From: Pelagibacterium montanilacus
GTDB taxonomy: Bacteria > Pseudomonadota > Alphaproteobacteria > Rhizobiales > Devosiaceae
Reading direction: 5' to 3'
NCBI RefSeq assembly: GCF_003992665.1
Contig: NZ_RZMX01000025.1
Location: 1 to 64,000 of the forward strand
Length of the DNA: 64,000 bases
The first letter of the stretch is position 1. Every line of letters begins with the position of its first letter. The notes beneath the pieces were generated by a model, which saw nothing but the letters and a program-made list of their open reading frames with translations, made no database searches and was not told where the DNA came from. Both the position numbers and the translations under genes were made by a program. Of this stretch, positions 48,786 to 58,468 are shown piece by piece.

Positions 48786-48947
48786 GGTGTCAACAGTCCT
48801 TACTTGATGGGTGGGACAAATTTACCGGCACCGGGCCGGCGCAAAGCGTATATCATCGCGCGCTTGCCGCTGCACAAGGGCCCCATCATGTCGGCCCCAC
48901 AGCACGGGAAGCAGGATCGAAGGAAACGGAGCCTTCAAAGACCGATT

Positions 48948-49601
48948 ATGACAGCCAAATCCAAGTCCACCATCTTCGACTCCATTCGCATCCGGCCGCG
49001 CCGCGGCGCCGCGGCGCCCGAGGAACCTCAGCATCCGGTCTGCGATTGGGAAGGGTGCGAGAACCCGGCGCCACATCGCGCGCCCAAGGGCGCCAAGGCG
49101 AACGGGGAGTTTCACAATTTCTGCCTCGAGCACGTCCGGCACTACAACAAGGCCTACAATTATTTCTCGGGCATGAGCGATGACGACATCGCCTCGCACG
49201 CGGCCAGCGTCAACGCGCCCGGCGCGCGCGAGACCTGGGCGTTCGGGTCCAACCGCTTCGGCAAGTCCAATCCCGAGCCGCGCAAGTTCAAGACCCGCGA
49301 CTACACCGCCAAGCGCGTCAACGATCCCAATAACCTGTTCGCACGGCTGGCCCGCAATCAGGCGCGGACCAGCGGAACGCCCCCCGAGGAGCGCGCGCTC
49401 ACCATCCATCCCCAGGATCGCGCTGCGCTCGAAACCCTCGGGCTCGAAGGCCGCAGGACCCGCGAGGAGATCAAGTCCGCCTATAAGGCTCTCGTCAAAC
49501 TCCACCATCCCGACGCCAATGGCGGCGACAAGGGGTCCGAGGACCGGCTGCGCCTGATCATTCTGGCCTACAATCACCTCAAGACCCGTGGCTTCGTCTA
49601 G
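48948..49601 (+). CDS. J-domain (DnaJ-like) protein
   Basis: 217 aa with a C-terminal J domain (about 150-215). The HPD triad is in YKALVKLHHPDANGGDKGSE. The N-terminal part has a Cys-rich stretch PVCDWEGCENPAPHRAPKG and NFCLEHVRHYNKAYNYFSGM, conserved in this family and possibly metal binding. It would stimulate an Hsp70; the client is unknown. It usually precedes cobS, as here. ATG 48948 is used; GTG and ATG codons further upstream extend into the promoter region. Confidence 0.88.
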   Translation: MTAKSKSTIFDSIRIRPRRGAAAPEEPQHPVCDWEGCENPAPHRAPKGAKANGEFHNFCLEHVRHYNKAYNYFSGMSDDDIASHAASVNAPGARETWAFGSNRFGKSNPEPRKFKTRDYTAKRVNDPNNLFARLARNQARTSGTPPEERALTIHPQDRAALETLGLEGRRTREEIKSAYKALVKLHHPDANGGDKGSEDRLRLIILAYNHLKTRGFV

Positions 49602-49754
49602 GACCCCGCCATCTGCCTGCCCCTGCATGAATCCTGATGGATCGGTTCAAATCCTTTAAGGTCCAGACCCTAGGACTGGGGCAATTATGCTGCTATAGCT
49701 CGCCCGCATTTTTCTGCCGCCGCCAGACGCGCGTCTTCCGATGAGGCCTTTTCG

Positions 49755-50732
49755 ATGACTGAATATTCCCATCTGCCGGACACCGACTACAAGGTCAGGG
49801 ACCTGTTCGGCATCGACAGCGACATGGTGGTCAAGGGCTATGGGGCGACCGATCCTCACGTGCCCGAACTCGACCCCGACTATCTGTTCGACCGCAACAC
49901 CACGCTCGCGATTCTCGCCGGCTTTGCCTTCAACCGCCGCGTGATGATCCAGGGCTATCACGGCACGGGCAAGTCGACCCATATCGAGCAGGTGGCAGCC
50001 CGGCTCAACTGGCCGCTGGTCCGCGTGAACCTTGACAGCCACGTCAGCCGTATCGATCTGGTGGGCAAGGACGCCATCGTTCTCAAGGACGGCAAGCAGG
50101 TCACCGAATTCCGCGACGGCATCCTGCCCTGGGCGGTCCAGAACAACGTGGCGCTGGTCTTTGACGAATACGACGCCGGCCGCCCCGACGTGATGTTTGT
50201 GATCCAGCGCGTGCTCGAAGTCGCCGGGCGCCTGACCCTTCTCGACCAGAACCGGGTCATCCGTCCCCACCCCGCCTTCCGCATGTTCGCAACGACCAAC
50301 ACCATCGGTCTGGGCGACACCTCCGGGCTTTATCACGGCACCCAGCAGATCAACCAGGGCCAGATGGACCGCTGGTCGATCGTGGCCACGCTCAACTACC
50401 TGCCCCACGAAAAGGAAGTCGGGATCGTGCTGGCCAAGGCCAAGTCCTACCAGAACCCCGAGGGCGAAAAGACCGTCTCCAACATGGTCCGCATCGCCGA
50501 TCTCACCCGCCAGGCCTTCGTCAACGGGGAGCTCTCCACCGTGATGAGCCCGCGCGCGGTGATCACCTGGGCCGAGAACGCCGAGATCTTCGGTGATCTG
50601 GGTTTCGCCTTCCGGCTGACCTTCCTCAACAAGTGCGACGAACTCGAACGGGCCGTCGTGGCCGAGTTCTACCAGCGCGTCTTTGGAGAGGATTTGCCCG
50701 AATCCGCCGCCAACCTGGCGATTTCGGCATAA
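49755..50732 (+). CDS. cobS: Cobaltochelatase subunit CobS
   Basis: 325-aa AAA+ ATPase of the CobNST complex that inserts cobalt into hydrogenobyrinic acid diamide in aerobic vitamin B12 synthesis. Walker [21 protein letters not shown], Walker [19 protein letters not shown], and sensor [20 protein letters not shown]. Start [19 protein letters not shown] is typical. cobT follows after 9 nt; cobN is not in the window. Confidence 0.96.
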   Translation: MTEYSHLPDTDYKVRDLFGIDSDMVVKGYGATDPHVPELDPDYLFDRNTTLAILAGFAFNRRVMIQGYHGTGKSTHIEQVAARLNWPLVRVNLDSHVSRIDLVGKDAIVLKDGKQVTEFRDGILPWAVQNNVALVFDEYDAGRPDVMFVIQRVLEVAGRLTLLDQNRVIRPHPAFRMFATTNTIGLGDTSGLYHGTQQINQGQMDRWSIVATLNYLPHEKEVGIVLAKAKSYQNPEGEKTVSNMVRIADLTRQAFVNGELSTVMSPRAVITWAENAEIFGDLGFAFRLTFLNKCDELERAVVAEFYQRVFGEDLPESAANLAISA

Positions 50733-50741
50733 GGCAGCCGC

Positions 50742-52622
50742 ATGGCCCAGCCTCCGCGCTCCAGACCCAACAAGCCCGATCCCACCGCCCCCTTCAGGGC
50801 GGCGATGGGAGCGGCCGTGCGCACCATCGCCGGGGCGCCCGAACTTGAGGTGGCCTTTTCCGCCGACCGCCCGATCCTGACCTCGGACAAGGCCCGGCTC
50901 GCCGCCTTGCCGCGCCTGCCCACCAGCCGCGACATCGCCATTGCCCGCGGCCAGGGCGATGCCATGGCCATGCGGCTCGCCAGCCACGACACCGCCACCC
51001 ATCGCAAGCTCGCGCCCAAGGATGCCGACGCCCGCGCCGCATTCGACGCGCTCGAGCAGGCCCGCGTCGAAGCTTTGGGCTGCCGGCGCATGCCCGGCAT
51101 GAGCGGCAACATCGCCCAGATGCTCGAGGATCGGTTGTTCCGCGCCAATTATGCCGATGTCGGCGATCTCAAGGACGCACCGCTGGCCGAGGCGCTGGGG
51201 CTTATGCTGCGCGAAAAGCTGGCGGGCATCCCCGTGCCGCCCTCGGGCCGGGCCATGGTCGATCTCTGGCGCGAGAAGGTCGAGAGCAGGGGAACCAGTT
51301 CGCTCGAGGCGATGGCCGAACTGCTCGAAGACCAGTCCGCCTTTGCCCAGGCCTCGCGCAGCTTCCTGCGTGAGCTCGAGCTGATCGCCGACGCCGATCT
51401 CGACGAGATCGAGCCCGACCAGGCCGATGGGGGTGAAAACGCCCAGAACAACCAGTCGGCAAACGGGGAAGAAGAGCAGGAGCAGGGCGAGAGCGACGGC
51501 GCGGAGATGGAAGGCGCCGACGAGGCCGCCGGCGAGCACGAGGAAGAAGGCGACCTCGAAGGCCAGGACGCCGACATGGCCGACACCGACGAGGACGCCA
51601 CCGCCGAGGCCGGACAGGACGCTCCCGCGCCCCCGCCCGACGAAGGCGTGCCACACCGGCTCTCCAACCAGCCGACCTACCGGATTTTCACCGAGAAGTT
51701 CGACGAGATCGTCAGCGCCGCCGAGTTGTGCCCCACCGAGGAGCTCGATCAGCTCCGGGCCCTTCTCGACAAGCAGCTCGAGCATCTGGCTGGCGCGGTT
51801 GCGCGCCTTGCCAACAAGCTCCAGCGGCGCCTGATGGCCCAGCAGAACCGGGCCTGGGAGTTCGATCTCGAAGAGGGTCTGCTCGACACCGCCCGGCTGA
51901 CCCGGGTTGTCACCGATCCGCTCCAGGCCCTCTCGTTCAAGGCCGAGCGCGACACCGAGTTCCGCGACACGGTCGTGACGCTGCTCATCGACAATTCCGG
52001 CTCCATGCGCGGACGCCCGATCACCATCGCCGCGATCTGCGGGGACATTCTCGCACGCACGCTCGAGCGCTGCGGGGTCAAGGTCGAGATCCTGGGCTTC
52101 ACCACCCGCGCCTGGAAGGGCGGCAAGTCCCGTGAAGCCTGGCTCGATGCGGGCCGTCCGGCCAATCCGGGCCGGGTCAACGATGTCCGGCACATCATCT
52201 ACAAGGGCGCCGACGAGCCCTGGCGGCACGCCAAGCGCAATCTCGGCCTGATGATGCGCGAGGGGCTCTTGAAGGAGAACATCGACGGCGAGGCCCTGCA
52301 ATGGGCCCACAAGCGCCTGCTGGCGCGGCCCGAGAACCGCCAGATCCTGATGGTGATCTCGGACGGCGCGCCGGTCGATGATTCCACCCAGAGCGTCAAT
52401 CCGGGCAATTATCTCGAAGCCCATCTGCGCCAGGTGATCGAGGAGATCGAGACCCGCTCGCCCGTCCAGCTCGTCGCCGTGGGCATCGGCCACGACGTCA
52501 CCCGCTATTATCGCCGCGCGGTGACGATTCTCGATGCCGACGAACTCGCCGGGGCACTCACAGACAATCTCGCGGCCCTGTTCGACGAGGAAGCGCCCGG
52601 CATGGTCCGGCGATGGCGCTAG
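50742..52622 (+). CDS. cobT: Cobaltochelatase subunit CobT
   Basis: 626-aa partner of CobS. The N-terminal region begins [20 protein letters not shown]-like sequence, a very acidic linker (about 225-300, rich in E, D, G and A) follows, and a C-terminal VWA domain carries the MIDAS motif [20 protein letters not shown]. In the complex CobT links the AAA+ ring to CobN. Length is normal. It overlaps the next gene by 10 nt. Confidence 0.96.
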   Translation: MAQPPRSRPNKPDPTAPFRAAMGAAVRTIAGAPELEVAFSADRPILTSDKARLAALPRLPTSRDIAIARGQGDAMAMRLASHDTATHRKLAPKDADARAAFDALEQARVEALGCRRMPGMSGNIAQMLEDRLFRANYADVGDLKDAPLAEALGLMLREKLAGIPVPPSGRAMVDLWREKVESRGTSSLEAMAELLEDQSAFAQASRSFLRELELIADADLDEIEPDQADGGENAQNNQSANGEEEQEQGESDGAEMEGADEAAGEHEEEGDLEGQDADMADTDEDATAEAGQDAPAPPPDEGVPHRLSNQPTYRIFTEKFDEIVSAAELCPTEELDQLRALLDKQLEHLAGAVARLANKLQRRLMAQQNRAWEFDLEEGLLDTARLTRVVTDPLQALSFKAERDTEFRDTVVTLLIDNSGSMRGRPITIAAICGDILARTLERCGVKVEILGFTTRAWKGGKSREAWLDAGRPANPGRVNDVRHIIYKGADEPWRHAKRNLGLMMREGLLKENIDGEALQWAHKRLLARPENRQILMVISDGAPVDDSTQSVNPGNYLEAHLRQVIEEIETRSPVQLVAVGIGHDVTRYYRRAVTILDADELAGALTDNLAALFDEEAPGMVRRWR

Positions 52623-53632
52623 CGCCCCCGCTCGCAGGGTTGGGTTTCGCGCTGGGTCTGGGCCTTGTCCTTGCTGCGCCTGGGGTCGCTGGCGAACCGG
52701 TCACCATTGCGGCCGAGCCGGTCACGGCCTTCGGCGCCGCCGTGCCCGGAGACCCGGTTGATGGCGTCGTCTTTCGCGGCGGTGCGGTCCTCTCGTCCGA
52801 CCACCCCGATTTCGGCGGCATTTCGGGCCTCTCCATGCTCGATGCCGCGCGCTTCGTGATGGTGACCGACCGCGGCTCGGTCATCACGGGCCGGCTCGCG
52901 CCGGGTGCGGAACCCGGTCTCATCGACACCCGGCTCGCCCCGCTCACCGCCACCACCGGCGACGCCATTCCCGGCCGGTTCAGCGCCGATGCCGAAGCGG
53001 TCGAGATCATCGTGCGCGAGGGGCTACCCTCGGCCATGCGCGTCGGCTTCGAATCCAACACTCGCGTTGCCGACTATGCGCTCGATGCGGAGGGCATCCC
53101 GACCGGCCCCGCCCAGCCCGTCGCGATCCCCGACTGGCTGCGCGCCCTGCGCACCAATGAATCGATCGAATCGCTGTGTATCGCCCCTCCGGCCTCCCCG
53201 ATTGCCGGATCGACGCTGATCATCACCGAGAATCACGTTCGCACGGGCGACGCGATTGCCGCGACCCTTCTGGGGGTCGCCGATCGCGGCGATCTCGACC
53301 TCGAACGCTCCGGCCGCTTTCTGCCCACCGACTGCGCTTTCGCGCCCGATGGCGATCTCCTCGTGCTCGAGCGCACCTTCAGCCTTCTCGGCTTTGCCAT
53401 GCAGGTCCGTCGGATCCCGGCCGATGCGGTTCGCGCCGGGGCCCGCATGGACGGAGAGATCATCCTTTCAGGCTCGGGCCGGGACGTGGACAACATGGAA
53501 GGCCTTGGCGTGCGAACCATGTCCGACGGAGAAGTCCGCATGCTGATCGTGTCCGACGACAATTTCCTTGCCTTCCAGCGCACGCTTTTGCTCGAATTTG
53601 CTCTGCCCGAGACCGGAGACCCTGCCCCATGA
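52613..53632 (+). CDS. Secreted esterase-like activity of phytase family protein
   Basis: 339 aa. Signal peptide at about 1-25 ([19 protein letters not shown]) followed by the phytase-like esterase fold: [42 protein letters not shown], and [20 protein letters not shown]. This family is a periplasmic beta-propeller-like hydrolase of unknown substrate that commonly follows cobT in this order. It overlaps cobT by 10 nt and the M42 gene by 4 nt, so translation is probably coupled. Confidence 0.88.
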   Translation: MALAPPLAGLGFALGLGLVLAAPGVAGEPVTIAAEPVTAFGAAVPGDPVDGVVFRGGAVLSSDHPDFGGISGLSMLDAARFVMVTDRGSVITGRLAPGAEPGLIDTRLAPLTATTGDAIPGRFSADAEAVEIIVREGLPSAMRVGFESNTRVADYALDAEGIPTGPAQPVAIPDWLRALRTNESIESLCIAPPASPIAGSTLIITENHVRTGDAIAATLLGVADRGDLDLERSGRFLPTDCAFAPDGDLLVLERTFSLLGFAMQVRRIPADAVRAGARMDGEIILSGSGRDVDNMEGLGVRTMSDGEVRMLIVSDDNFLAFQRTLLLEFALPETGDPAP

Positions 53633-54684
53633 CCACCGCGTTCAACATCGACCTTTTGCGCAATCTCTGCCTCACCCCGGGCGTGCCCGGCCGCGAGCAT
53701 CGGGTTCGCAAGCTGATCGAGACCGAGATCTCCGGGCTGTTCGACGAGGTGCGCACCGATCCCATGGGGTCCCTGCTCGCCACCCGGCGCTCGCGCACGC
53801 GGTCCGAAAATCCGCTCAGGATCATGCTCTTGTGCCACATGGACGAGATCGGCTTTCTCGTGACCCATGTGAGTGAGAAGGGCTGGATCCACATCGATCC
53901 GGTCGGCGGGTTCGACGCGCGTACCCTCTTTGCCCGCCGCGTCAAGGTCTGCACCCGGGATGGCGATTATCCCGGCGTCATGAATGCCGGCGGCCGCCCC
54001 CTGCACATCTCCTCGCCCGACGAGCGCAAGAAGATTCCCGAGCCCAAGGATTTCTTCATCGATATCGGTCTGGGCGCGGAAACCCGCTCGCACGTTCAGG
54101 TCGGCGATTTCGTCGTCATGGACGAGCCGCTCGTGGAGATGGGCGACAAGATCGTCTCCAAGGCGCTCGACAACCGCATCGCCTGCTGGCTGGGCATCGA
54201 GGCCATCCGTGCGCTCGCGGAGGCCGATGTGCGCCATGACTGCGAGATCCACGTGGCCTTTACCGCCCAGGAGGAGGTCGGCCTGCGCGGCGCGCGCACC
54301 GCATCCTTTGCCATCTCACCCGATATCGGGCTGGGCATCGACACCACGCTGGCCTGCGATACCCCCGGCGTGCCAGAAAACGAAGCGGTCACCACCCAGG
54401 GCAAGGGCTTCGGACTACAGGTCAAGGACGGGTCCTTCATCGCCGATCTCGACCTGGTCGAGGAAATCGAGGCCCTCGCCGTGCGCGATAAGATCGCGTT
54501 CCAGCGCACCATCCTCGCCCGTGGCGGACAGGATGCCGCCGCCGCCCAGCAGGCCGCGGCAGGCGCGCGCGCCGTCGGCATCGTTGTGGGCACACGCTAT
54601 ATCCACACGGTCGCTGAAATGATCGACTGCAACGATCTGATCGCCGCGCGCGACATTCTCGTCGCCTACCTCTCGGGCCGATAG
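53629..54684 (+). CDS. M42 family metallopeptidase
   Basis: 351-aa aminopeptidase/endoglucanase-type (M42) dinuclear zinc peptidase. Ligands are His in LLCHMDEIGFLV, Asp in KALDNRIACWLG, the Glu pair in FTAQEEVGLRGART, Asp in GLGIDTTLACDTPG and His in TRYIHTVAEMID. M42 enzymes form large tetrahedral particles that trim peptides in the cytosol. The start overlaps the upstream stop (ATGA). Confidence 0.92.
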   Translation: MTTAFNIDLLRNLCLTPGVPGREHRVRKLIETEISGLFDEVRTDPMGSLLATRRSRTRSENPLRIMLLCHMDEIGFLVTHVSEKGWIHIDPVGGFDARTLFARRVKVCTRDGDYPGVMNAGGRPLHISSPDERKKIPEPKDFFIDIGLGAETRSHVQVGDFVVMDEPLVEMGDKIVSKALDNRIACWLGIEAIRALAEADVRHDCEIHVAFTAQEEVGLRGARTASFAISPDIGLGIDTTLACDTPGVPENEAVTTQGKGFGLQVKDGSFIADLDLVEEIEALAVRDKIAFQRTILARGGQDAAAAQQAAAGARAVGIVVGTRYIHTVAEMIDCNDLIAARDILVAYLSGR

Positions 54685-54990
54685 ACCGTTTCCTTCGGAA
54701 ACGCGCCGAACCAAAGACTTGGAGTGCGGACAAAAAGAAGGGCCGCCCGGGCGGGGAGCGGCCCTTCACGAAGCGGGCAGGCGGGTGCCCGGCTCCGTTG
54801 GGAGGGGAGGAAACGCGTCCCCAAGGATCATCTTACGCGCCTTGAGGTCATGCCGCGTCCCCCCGTTTCGGGGGCGGTGTCTGAAGAGCTGCAGTAGTTC
54901 CAGGGAAAGTGGAAACACGTTTCGGGTTCGGAGACGCGGCAACTCAAAGACTGGAGCTCCTGTTCTGATTCAATCAGAACAGGATATGGT
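54685..54990. other. 306-nt intergenic region with terminator and mosaic repeat
   Basis: Lies between the convergent M42 and PepSY-repeat genes. It holds the hairpin at 54738-54766 and the mosaic repeat from 54902. From 54767 to 54901 I see no gene or named signal. Confidence 0.6.
54738..54766 (-). terminator. Hairpin terminator, leftward
   Basis: 9-bp stem AAGGGCCGC (54738-54746) / GCGGCCCTT (54758-54766), followed on the minus strand by CTTTTTG. It probably ends the leftward PepSY-repeat transcript, about 225 nt past its stop. The plus strand lacks a T run. Confidence 0.7.
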
Positions 54991-54994
54991 CTAG
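54902..54994. repeat. Mosaic repeat with palindrome and CTAG end
   Basis: 54902-54957 matches in reverse the repeat at 19582. It is followed by a perfect palindrome TCCTGTTCTGATT-C-AATCAGAACAGGA (54958-54984), related to the palindromes at 1348-1452. The unit ends GGTCTAG at 54988-54994, and this CTAG provides the TAG stop codon (54991-54993, minus strand) of the adjacent gene. Confidence 0.75.
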
Positions 54995-55950
54995 CGGATC
55001 AGGCGCTCGCGATAGACCTCGCCCTCGAAATCGACGTCCAGCTTCACTTCCGCGCCCTCGGGGCTCATGGCGACCATTTCGATATGGCGCGGCTTGGTTT
55101 CCACCGCCTGCACCACATAGCCTACCGCCTCGACCCGGGCCCTTGCCGCGTCGACATCGACATTGGCCGGCGCAGGACGCCGCTCGCTCTCGACCGAGAT
55201 AGAACCCGTCCGGGCGTCGGCGCCGATCTCGAACTCCACCTTGCGGCCGTTGGCATCATAGCCTTCGACCTCGTAGTGCCGGCCCTTGGTCTCGAACTCG
55301 ATCAGGTCCACGATCCCACGCTCGGCCACCGCGCTGCGCAGAGCTTCGGGCAACAGATCGGCGAGGTTGTTGGTGTTGGCCCGGCGATCGTCATCCACGT
55401 CGATCTCGTAGATCGTCCCGTCCCGGCGCACATCGATGTCGACCTCACGGCCATCGGTATCGACGGCCTCGAACTCGAAATGCCCGTCATCGTCCTCATC
55501 GAGCCACACCCGGCTGAACAGGCCCGAATTCTCGAGCATGGCCTGCGCATCGGCCGCCGACATCGCGGCGGAAGCCGGCTGGGGCGCCTGTGCGGTCTCG
55601 GTGCGCGGGGCGGGGGCCGGGGCTGCTGCCGCCTGGGCCGGCGCGCTCAGGATCACCGTGCCGTCCGCCAGGGTGATCGAACGGGCAACAAAGCCATCGG
55701 GGGTATCGTCGCCGACCACGACCACCCGGTCGCCACCGCTCAGCTGCGCGTCATCGGAGAACGCGGCGGCAGGATCAACGAGCGTGCGCCCGCTGCCGTC
55801 CTCGAGGATAAAGCGCTGGCCGAAGACCTCCCCGACCTCTCCCTCGATCACGGTGCCCGAAAGCGAGCCGAGCGGGGTCTGGGCCAGCGCGTAGCCCGCC
55901 GGAACGATTGCGAGCGCTGCAAGGGCGAAAGCGTGTGTGGACCTGAGCAT
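54991..55950 (-). CDS. Secreted OB-fold/PepSY-repeat protein
   Basis: 319 aa. Signal peptide 1-22 (ALAALAIVPAGYALA), an OB-fold-like segment (about 25-95, GTVIEGEVGEVFGQRFILED), a Pro/Ala linker, then three PepSY-like repeats of about 60-65 residues. Their strands are recognisable in FEFEAVDTDGREVDIDVRRD, YEVEGYDANGRKVEFEIGAD and IEMVAMSPEGAEVKLDVDFE. PepSY domains are small periplasmic modules, often with two-component systems or peptidases. The gene diverges from the PepSY-RR-HK operon, suggesting it is a target or modulator. The stop codon comes from a repeat. Confidence 0.82.
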   Translation of the reverse strand: MLRSTHAFALAALAIVPAGYALAQTPLGSLSGTVIEGEVGEVFGQRFILEDGSGRTLVDPAAAFSDDAQLSGGDRVVVVGDDTPDGFVARSITLADGTVILSAPAQAAAAPAPAPRTETAQAPQPASAAMSAADAQAMLENSGLFSRVWLDEDDDGHFEFEAVDTDGREVDIDVRRDGTIYEIDVDDDRRANTNNLADLLPEALRSAVAERGIVDLIEFETKGRHYEVEGYDANGRKVEFEIGADARTGSISVESERRPAPANVDVDAARARVEAVGYVVQAVETKPRHIEMVAMSPEGAEVKLDVDFEGEVYRERLIR

Positions 55951-56082
55951 GGGTATCTCCATTTTTTCGTTGCTGCGACGGTGTCGCGTTGACGGCACGA
56001 TCCCTAGCGCATCCGCCTTGAACCCACCCGAAACGAAACGGTTCAACTTCGGTTCAACCGCAATGTGGTACTCAGCACCATC

Positions 56083-56403
56083 ATGAGACACCTCGCGTCC
56101 CTCCTTTTCGCCATGGCCCTTGCGTTCGTGCCCGTGCTGTCCGCATCGGGCCAGTCGGTCCTCGACATCACGCGCGCCATGGACGTGGTCACCGAGCGCT
56201 TTGCCGGCCGGATCGTCGCGGCCGAGTTGGCCGACGGGCGCCCCGAGGAAGGCGTACCCGTGGTGTTTGATTTCCGCCTCCTGACCGAGACGGGCGCGAT
56301 TTTGCGCGTGCGCGTGGACCCGTTCGCCTCCATCATTGTGGACGTGGATGGGTACGGGCTGGTCGAGGCCCGCCGCACGGGCAGGGAATCGGACGCACAA
56401 TGA
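56083..56403 (+). CDS. Small periplasmic PepSY-like protein
   Basis: 106 aa with a signal peptide (about 1-24, ASLLFAMALAFVPVLSASG). The mature part resembles one PepSY module: VVTERFAGRIVAAELADG and VVFDFRLLTETGAILRVRVD. Its stop overlaps the response regulator start by 4 nt, so it is translated with the two-component pair. A role as a periplasmic signal input or inhibitor of the sensor is likely but unproven. Confidence 0.8.
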   Translation: MRHLASLLFAMALAFVPVLSASGQSVLDITRAMDVVTERFAGRIVAAELADGRPEEGVPVVFDFRLLTETGAILRVRVDPFASIIVDVDGYGLVEARRTGRESDAQ

Positions 56404-57068
56404 GAATTCTGGTCGTCGAGGACGACAAGGCCATCAGGGCCACCCTTTGTACAGCCCTCGAGGAAGCCGGCTTTGCCGCCCTTGGGATCGCTGACGGCCA
56501 GGAAGCTGAATTTCTCGGCCAGACCGAGACCTTCGATGCCGTGGTGCTGGACCTGGGGCTTCCGGGCATGGACGGCATTTCCGTGCTCACCGCCTGGCGC
56601 CAGGCCGGCCGCACCATGCCGGTCCTCATCCTCACCGCCCGCGAGGAATGGAGCGAGAAGGTCCGGGGCTTCCGCGCCGGGGCCGACGACTACGTCACCA
56701 AGCCGTTCCGTCCCGAAGAGGTCGTGATTCGCATCCGCTCGCTGGTCCGCCGGGCCAATGGCCACGCCACCTCGATCATCACCTGCGGCCCGCTCGCGCT
56801 CGACACCCAGATGGGCGCGATTACCCGCGACGGCCTGCCCCTCAAGCTGACCGCCTTCGAGTTCCGCCTGCTCGCCTACATGATCCACCACCCCGAACGG
56901 GTGCTCACGCGCACCGAATTGAGCGAGCACCTTTACGCCGAGGACGGGGACCGGGACTACAATTCCATCGAGGTGGTCATCGGCCGGCTGCGCAGGAAAG
57001 CCGGCAGCGAACTCATCGAAACGGTCCGCGGGCAGGGCTACCGGCTTACGGCGGGCGCGTCCTCCTGA
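56400..57068 (+). CDS. OmpR/PhoP-family response regulator
   Basis: 222 aa. Receiver domain 1-115 with acidic pocket VVEDD, phospho-acceptor Asp51 in VVLDLGLPGMDG and Lys in DDYVTKPFRPEE. C-terminal winged helix (about 130-220, LKLTAFEFRLLAYMIHHPE and NSIEVVIGRLRRKAG). It overlaps the kinase gene by 1 nt. The target genes are unknown; the divergent PepSY-repeat gene is an obvious candidate. Confidence 0.93.
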   Translation: MRILVVEDDKAIRATLCTALEEAGFAALGIADGQEAEFLGQTETFDAVVLDLGLPGMDGISVLTAWRQAGRTMPVLILTAREEWSEKVRGFRAGADDYVTKPFRPEEVVIRIRSLVRRANGHATSIITCGPLALDTQMGAITRDGLPLKLTAFEFRLLAYMIHHPERVLTRTELSEHLYAEDGDRDYNSIEVVIGRLRRKAGSELIETVRGQGYRLTAGASS

Positions 57069-58468
57069 TGCGGCTCTCCTCGCTCGGCCTGCGGCTGACC
57101 CTGCTCGCCATCGGCGGAACGCTCCTGGGCCTTGCCCTCATCGGCGCGGTGATCGCCCTGCTCTTGCGCGATTTCGTCATCGAGACCAACGAAGCCAATC
57201 TCGAGGCCACCCTCGTCGCGCTCATGGCCAATAGCGAATACGTCGCCGAAACCCAGCAGGTCCGCGTCAACGCCGCGGTCGCCGATTCACGCTTCGACCA
57301 GCCCTTCTCGGGCTGGTACTGGCAGCTCGCCGAGGCCGGCGAGCCGCTGATCCGCTCGGGCTCGCTCTGGCAGCAATCGATCACGATGGGCCCGGGCGAG
57401 CCCCTGGCCAGTGGCGTGGCGCGCAGTTTCGGGACCGGGCCCCAGGGCGAGCGTCTGCGCATCCTTTCGCGCACCTTCACCGGCCCGGGCTCCACCGTCC
57501 CGCTCACCGTCGCGGTCACCATGCCCGAGCGCGATATCGACGACCGGGTGCGCACCATCGTGCTCCCGCTCGCCGCGTCCATCGCACTTTTGGGGCTGGT
57601 GCTGGCCCTTGCAACGATCGTTCAGGTGCGCTTCGGGCTCGCCCCCCTGCGCCGGCTGAGCGCCAATCTGCGCGCCATCAAGACGGGCAAGACCACCCGA
57701 TTGCCCGCCGAACCCATCGCCGAGATCGCCCCGGTGGTCGATGAAATGAACGCGCTTCTCGAAGCCAACCGCCAGACGATCGCCCGGGCGCGCACCCATG
57801 TCGGCAACCTCGCGCACGGGCTCAAGACACCGCTGACCACCCTTGCCGCCAAAAGCGCCGACCCCGCTCTGCCCCCAGAAACCCGCGAGACCTTCACCGC
57901 GCTCTCGGACCGCATGAACCGGCTGGTCAGCCACCATCTGCGCCGGGCCCGGTCCGCCGCGACCCTGGGGCTCGCGGGCGCGCGCACCTCGATCGGCCAA
58001 ACCCTCGCCGATCTCGAACCCGTGCTCTCTGGGATCTATGCGGACAAGGGCATCACCCTCGAGATCAGCGCTCCGGCCGATCTCGATTTCGCCGGCGAGC
58101 GCGAGGATCTCGACGAACTGCTCGGCAATCTGCTCGACAATGCCTGCAAATGGGCGGACCAACGGGTCGTGGTCACCGTGGCCCCGGCTGGAGAAGGCCG
58201 GGTCGCCATCACGGTTGGAGACGATGGGCCCGGCATGAGCGAGGAGGAGGCGCAGACCGCGTCCCAATGGGGCAAGCGCTTCGACGAGGGCCGTCCCGGC
58301 GCGGGCCTGGGCCTGGCCATCGTCGCCGACCTCGCCGCGCTTTACGGAGGATCCCTGGACCTGATCGCCCACGGGCACCCGCCGCTCACTGGCGCCAGCG
58401 CCGTGCTCCAATTGCCCGCCCTGCCCTCCGGCCAGCCAGAGCGAACGAAACCCTCTGTCTCAGGCTGA
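57068..58468 (+). CDS. Membrane sensor histidine kinase (PhoQ-like)
   Basis: 466 aa. Two membrane spans, about 10-34 and 165-190, flank a periplasmic sensor of about 130 residues (with PFSGWYWQLAEAGEPLIRS). A HAMP-like linker follows, then HisKA with the phospho-acceptor His in VGNLAHGLKTPLTTLAAK, and an ATPase domain with ELLGNLLDNACKWADQ, GDDGPGMSEEE and RPGAGLGLAIV. The composition and pairing with PepSY proteins recall PhoQ-type sensors. The real start is ATG 57068; the frame upstream is a shadow of the regulator gene. Its 3' end overlaps yhhQ by 9 nt. Confidence 0.92.
   Translation: MRLSSLGLRLTLLAIGGTLLGLALIGAVIALLLRDFVIETNEANLEATLVALMANSEYVAETQQVRVNAAVADSRFDQPFSGWYWQLAEAGEPLIRSGSLWQQSITMGPGEPLASGVARSFGTGPQGERLRILSRTFTGPGSTVPLTVAVTMPERDIDDRVRTIVLPLAASIALLGLVLALATIVQVRFGLAPLRRLSANLRAIKTGKTTRLPAEPIAEIAPVVDEMNALLEANRQTIARARTHVGNLAHGLKTPLTTLAAKSADPALPPETRETFTALSDRMNRLVSHHLRRARSAATLGLAGARTSIGQTLADLEPVLSGIYADKGITLEISAPADLDFAGEREDLDELLGNLLDNACKWADQRVVVTVAPAGEGRVAITVGDDGPGMSEEEAQTASQWGKRFDEGRPGAGLGLAIVADLAALYGGSLDLIAHGHPPLTGASAVLQLPALPSGQPERTKPSVSG

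Noticed and set aside
49656-52493. 945-codon minus-strand frame
   Set aside because: Antisense to cobS and cobT, both firmly identified; only the GC bias keeps it open.
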